Origin: Glycomyces tenuis DSM 44171
GTDB lineage: Bacteria; Actinomycetota; Actinomycetes; Mycobacteriales; Micromonosporaceae
Assembly: GCF_000427885.1 (NCBI RefSeq)
Contig: NZ_ATYW01000009.1
Span: 208,969 to 272,968, forward strand
Direction: 5' to 3'
DNA length: 64,000 nucleotides
This document shows, piece by piece, positions 60,328-64,000 of the stretch. Every line of letters begins with the position of its first letter. Within the stretch, counting starts at the first letter, position 1. The position numbers and the translations under genes were made by a program. Below the pieces are notes generated by a model, which was not told where the DNA came from, ran no database searches, and saw only the letters and a program-made list of their open reading frames with translations.

Positions 60328-60373
60328 GCGGACCACCTCCGTCGCCAAGTATCACCGGCCCCGCGCCCCGGTG

Positions 60374-60394
60374 CCTAGGACCGTCAGTCCTAGG
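60374..60394. promoter_or_regulatory. operator for the XRE/MmyB-type regulator
   Basis: CCTAGGAC (60374-60381) and GTCCTAGG (60387-60394) are perfect inverted arms around CGTCA, located midway between the divergent regulator and reductase genes. A repressor bound here would shut off both. Confidence 0.7.
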
Positions 60395-60459
60395 AGCGAA
60401 CGACCACAGGTCGAACAAGTGTCTGGCAGCCTCCCCGAAACGCCCGCAGCATGGTGCCC

Positions 60460-61212
60460 ATGAAGATCCACATCGTTTACGCACACCCGTCCTCCGCCTC
60501 GCTCAACGCCTCACTGCGAGGCGACATGACCGAGACGCTCGGCCGCCTCGGCCACGAGACCACCGTCAGCGACCTCTACGCCATGAAGTGGAAGGCCGTC
60601 GCCGACTACGACGACTTCGGCCCCACCGAAAGCGACCACTTCATGGCCGCCGCCGGCGAAGCCTACGAAACCGGCACGCAGTCGGCCGACATCACCGCCG
60701 AACAGGAGAGGCTCCTGGCCGCCGACGCCGTCATCCTCCAGTTCCCGCAGTGGTGGTTCTCCATGCCCGCGATCATGAAGGGCTGGGTCGACCGGGTCTT
60801 CACCAACGGCTTCGGCTACGCCCCGAGCAGCACCTGGAAGCGCTACGGCGAGGGCACCCTCGCCGGCAAGCTCGCGATGGTCGTCACGACCTCAGGCGCC
60901 TCCGAGTCGCAGCTCTCCGAGCGGGGCATCGGCGGACCCATCGACGACCTGCTCTTCCCGCTCCAGCACGGCGTCCTCTTCTACACCGGGATGCGCGTGC
61001 TGCCGCCCTTCGTCGTCACCGGAGCGCCGATGCTCGACGAGGCCGGCTACGCCACGACGACCGCCCGCCTCCGCCGCCGCCTCGAGACCCTCGCGGAGAC
61101 CGAGCCGATCGCCTACCGCACCGAGAACAGCGGCGACTACGACCACGCCCGCCGACTCAAACCCGGTGCCGAGCGCCCCGGCACGAGCGGCTTCGCCCTC
61201 CACACCGCCTGA
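60460..61212 (+). CDS. NAD(P)H-dependent quinone reductase-like flavoprotein
   Basis: 250 aa, flavodoxin-like fold of the NQO1/KefF-like group. 'HIVYAHPSSASLNASLRGDM' binds the FMN phosphate, 'QFPQWWFSMPAIMKGWVDRVFTNGF' is the diagnostic active-site segment and 'VTTSGASESQLSERG' follows. It probably reduces quinones or nitro compounds under control of the divergent XRE regulator. An ATG three codons upstream (60451) is equally possible as start. Confidence 0.9.
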   Translation: MKIHIVYAHPSSASLNASLRGDMTETLGRLGHETTVSDLYAMKWKAVADYDDFGPTESDHFMAAAGEAYETGTQSADITAEQERLLAADAVILQFPQWWFSMPAIMKGWVDRVFTNGFGYAPSSTWKRYGEGTLAGKLAMVVTTSGASESQLSERGIGGPIDDLLFPLQHGVLFYTGMRVLPPFVVTGAPMLDEAGYATTTARLRRRLETLAETEPIAYRTENSGDYDHARRLKPGAERPGTSGFALHTA

Positions 61213-61222
61213 ACACGCGAAA

Positions 61223-61249
61223 GCCGGAGCGGCACAGAGCCGCTCCGGC
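61223..61249. terminator. hairpin terminator between convergent genes
   Basis: An 11-bp perfect stem (61223-61233 with 61239-61249) and the five-base loop ACAGA lie between the reductase stop and the KamA-family gene's stop. Confidence 0.75.
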
Positions 61250-61321
61250 CGCGAAGCCCATTCCTGCCAGGGCGACGACTCCAGGGGGACGAACGGGCAC
61301 CGCCGACGCGGCGGCTCCCCG

Positions 61322-62617
<1,296 letters not shown>

Positions 62618-62703
62618 GACGCACTCGACCTCCTCTACGTGTGAGTTTTTCAGCTGGGCAGACAAGCACACTTACGACTATGTGCGCGAAACCCACCTCC
62701 ACC

Positions 62704-62742
62704 GTGTCGATCCCCGGTTGGGCCCCGTCCGGGGATCGACAC
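62704..62742. terminator. hairpin between the OsmC and KamA-like genes
   Basis: A 14-bp perfect stem (62704-62717 with 62729-62742) and an 11-base loop lie 89 bases after the OsmC stop. It could terminate the OsmC transcript or be part of the KamA-like gene's control region; the 10-mer TGTGCGCGAA at 62681-62690 is repeated inverted at 62780-62789 on the other side. Confidence 0.5.
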
Positions 62743-62830
62743 CGTGATACTGCGATCACGGATGGTGCACATGGTGCCTTCGCGCACAGTGTGCGATCAA
62801 TATGAAGATTTGTAACGCTTGGGATCGACC

Positions 62831-63256
62831 CTAACCCAGGGTCGCTTCAAGCGTGATGGGGACCGCCTTGAGTGCCTGGCTCACAGGGCAGCCGTCCTTG
62901 GTGGCCTCCGCGATCTCGGCGAACTCGTCGGCCCCGAGTCCCGGGACGGTGGCGCGAACGCTGAGCGCGATGCCGGTGATCCCGGTGCCCGGCTTGAAGT
63001 CGACGGCGGCCTCGGTGACGATCTCCTCCGCCGTGTGGCCCGCCTTGCCCAAGCCGGCCGAGAGCGCCATGGAGTAGCAGGAAGCGTGGGCCGCCGCGAT
63101 GAGCTCTTCGGGGCTCGTCTTGCCCTCAGGGTCGTTCGCGCGAGCCGCCCAGGTCACCGGAGTGTCCGGGAGACCGGACGAAACGAAGCTGGTGACACCG
63201 CCGCCGCTCTGGAGGTCTCCAGTCCAGCGGGTGCTTGCGTTGCGAGTGACTGACAT
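62831..63256 (-). CDS. OsmC family peroxiredoxin-like protein
   Basis: 141 aa thiol peroxidase that reduces organic hydroperoxides. The two active cysteines are C60 in 'AHASCYSMALS' and C123 in 'DGCPVSQAL', in the OsmC rather than Ohr pattern. 'TSPEELIAAAHASC' is the family signature. The ATG at 63256 has GAGGAGAAGG upstream; longer in-frame starts are poor. Confidence 0.92.
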   Translation of the reverse strand: MSVTRNASTRWTGDLQSGGGVTSFVSSGLPDTPVTWAARANDPEGKTSPEELIAAAHASCYSMALSAGLGKAGHTAEEIVTEAAVDFKPGTGITGIALSVRATVPGLGADEFAEIAEATKDGCPVSQALKAVPITLEATLG

Positions 63257-63720
63257 GCCTTCTCCTCTGATGATGTGCGGAGTAGTTGGTGCTCGCAGGC
63301 TAACAGCCGAAGTTCCGGGCGGGGGAGTGTCCGCGGAGGCGGCCGGGCATGTCACCGGCTCGGGAATCTGGTCGAAAACCTTGATGTCTGCCCTGTTCAG
63401 GAGTATCGTGAAGTCAAAGACGGACCCCCTGGTTTCACGCTTCCCAGGGGCGTGTATATTTGTCTCTGCCCGCGGGGGAACGGAACAGCCGAGAAGGCCG
63501 GTCCGGAGATCACGGAGGCACGCGACAAGCTCAGGAGAGCGCTGGCGCGGTCCGTGGATCGAAGCGCGGGGATCACCTGAGACTCGATATAGAGGCTCAA
63601 CTGCCTGTGTGCAGGGTCATCATCCCTGTATTAGACGGTGCAGTTTGCGACTGCTAACGTAGTCAAGTTGCCTCGGCTGAGGCTGATCTGAAGTATTTTC
63701 AGTATCGCTTGGTTGTGGCG

Positions 63721-63740
63721 TGTTGTTTGAGAACTCAACA
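63721..63740 (+). promoter_or_regulatory. rRNA leader hairpin motif
   Basis: TGTTG-TTTGAGAACT-CAACA, with the inner pair TTGAG/CTCAA, is the kind of element seen in actinobacterial 16S leaders ('TTTGAGAACTCAA'). It is probably part of the antitermination or processing leader. Confidence 0.5.
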
Positions 63741-63806
63741 GGGTGTTTGGATGGTCAGCGTGTGGGCTGGCTGTGGATCTTTCGGGGTTCATGGTTGGTA
63801 CTGTTT

Positions 63807-63835
63807 TTGACTGTCTTTTCCTTGGGGCGTACTGG
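63807..63835 (+). promoter_or_regulatory. candidate proximal rRNA promoter
   Basis: TTGACT (63807-63812), 17 bases, then TACTGG (63830-63835), about 100 bases before the 16S 5' end. The -35 box is good and the -10 box is weak. Confidence 0.3.
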
Positions 63836-63932
63836 TTTGCTGAACTGGTGGGTCTCGGATGATCGGTCAGGGCATGCTTCGGCACATTGCTTCGCGCTGA
63901 TGCTCGGTTTCGGGTGTTGGTGTGTTTGGTTT

Positions 63933-64000
63933 TGGTTGGAGAGTTTGATCCTGGCTCAGGACGAACGCTGGCGGCGTGCTTCACACATGCAAGTCGAACG
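63933..64000 (+). rRNA. rrs: 16S ribosomal RNA, 5' end
   Basis: AGAGTTTGATCCTGGCTCAG at 63940-63959 is the universal 5' primer site, followed by the conserved 'GACGAACGCTGGCGGCGTGC' and 'ACATGCAAGTCGAACG'. The 5' end is placed about seven bases before the primer site by analogy with E. coli. The gene continues beyond the window. Confidence 0.97.

Larger units (their letters stand above)
63257..63932 (+). other. intergenic region upstream of the rRNA operon
   Basis: These 676 bases hold no convincing gene. Codon bias falls after about 63580 and the sequence becomes T- and G-rich, as is usual for rRNA promoter and leader DNA. TTAGAC-N18-TAACGT at 63631-63660 and TTGACT-N17-TACTGG at 63807-63835 are candidate promoters, and a conserved leader hairpin lies at 63721-63740. 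Confidence 0.7.

Noticed and set aside
63099..63662. Plus-strand ORFs in the OsmC-rRNA interval
   Set aside because: They begin antisense to OsmC, have poor third-position bias after it and no recognisable domain.
63631..63984. 117-codon minus-strand frame overlapping the rRNA start
   Set aside because: It overlaps the 16S 5' end and leader, has no ribosome binding site and atypical codon use.

Overview
The window is about 70% G+C, with GTG and TTG starts, chains of genes overlapping by ATGA or GTGA, and TAnnnT-type -10 boxes. It carries mshC (mycothiol synthesis), so the organism is a mycothiol-making actinomycete. I suspect a Glycomyces-like or Micromonosporales-like lineage, but nothing here fixes the genus. 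The right end runs into the 5' end of a 16S rRNA gene.

Layout. 1-1.7 kb: a partial GNAT acetyltransferase, a small ORF and a SnoaL-tailed ECF sigma factor. 1.7-8.2 kb: a LacI-controlled sugar uptake operon (regulator, lipoprotein, two permeases, GH42 beta-galactosidase). 8.3-11.1 kb: a three-subunit flavin/Fe-S amino acid dehydrogenase of HcnABC/hydroxyproline dehydrogenase type. 11.3-18.7 kb: an NAD-epimerase with a divergent GlxA/AraC regulator, a TetM-like ribosomal protection GTPase, a serpin, and MDMPI and MarR proteins. 18.8-26.4 kb: a nearly complete beta-lysine route for lysine breakdown, with kce and kamA on the left arm and kdd-kamD-kamE-kal-mutL on the right arm. 26.4-35.2 kb: a TetR/SDR pair, LtrA, and an AfsR-like SARP regulator next to a DrrAB-type exporter. 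35.3-43.6 kb: a transglutaminase-like protein, a KhtT/antiporter pair, an M20 peptidase, an ABC-F protein with a leader ORF, an AraC/VOC pair and an aldo/keto reductase. 43.9-56.1 kb: uppP, mshC, an orphan hypX, phenylalanine hydroxylase, a PNPOx-like flavoprotein, GNAT, TetR, metH, tdk and a HAD phosphatase. 56.2-61.2 kb: HxlR, three tandem imine-reductase-like genes, an XRE regulator and a quinone reductase. 61.3-64 kb: a second KamA-family radical SAM protein, an OsmC protein and the rRNA upstream region.

How the genes work together. KamA, KamDE, Kdd, Kce and Kal together convert lysine to acetoacetate, crotonyl-CoA and ammonia. The MutL-like ATPase next to them probably services the B12-dependent mutase, and metH is a second B12 enzyme here. 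Two predicted ribosome-protecting antibiotic resistance genes (TetM-like and ABC-F) each have a promoter and a short upstream ORF that suggest translation-sensing attenuation.

The most unusual structure is a family of 33-bp tandem repeats, three units each, sharing the core GGCTCGCAAGCGTCGCC. Arrays lie in the 3' ends of two unrelated genes, kdd and metH, and are read in different frames. At metH no stop follows the expected end of the protein, and the frame stays open across the whole downstream tdk gene. A second notable signal is three CTCACA heptamers spaced exactly 11 bp apart upstream of the DrrA-like gene, matching the binding geometry of SARP regulators such as the one encoded next to it.
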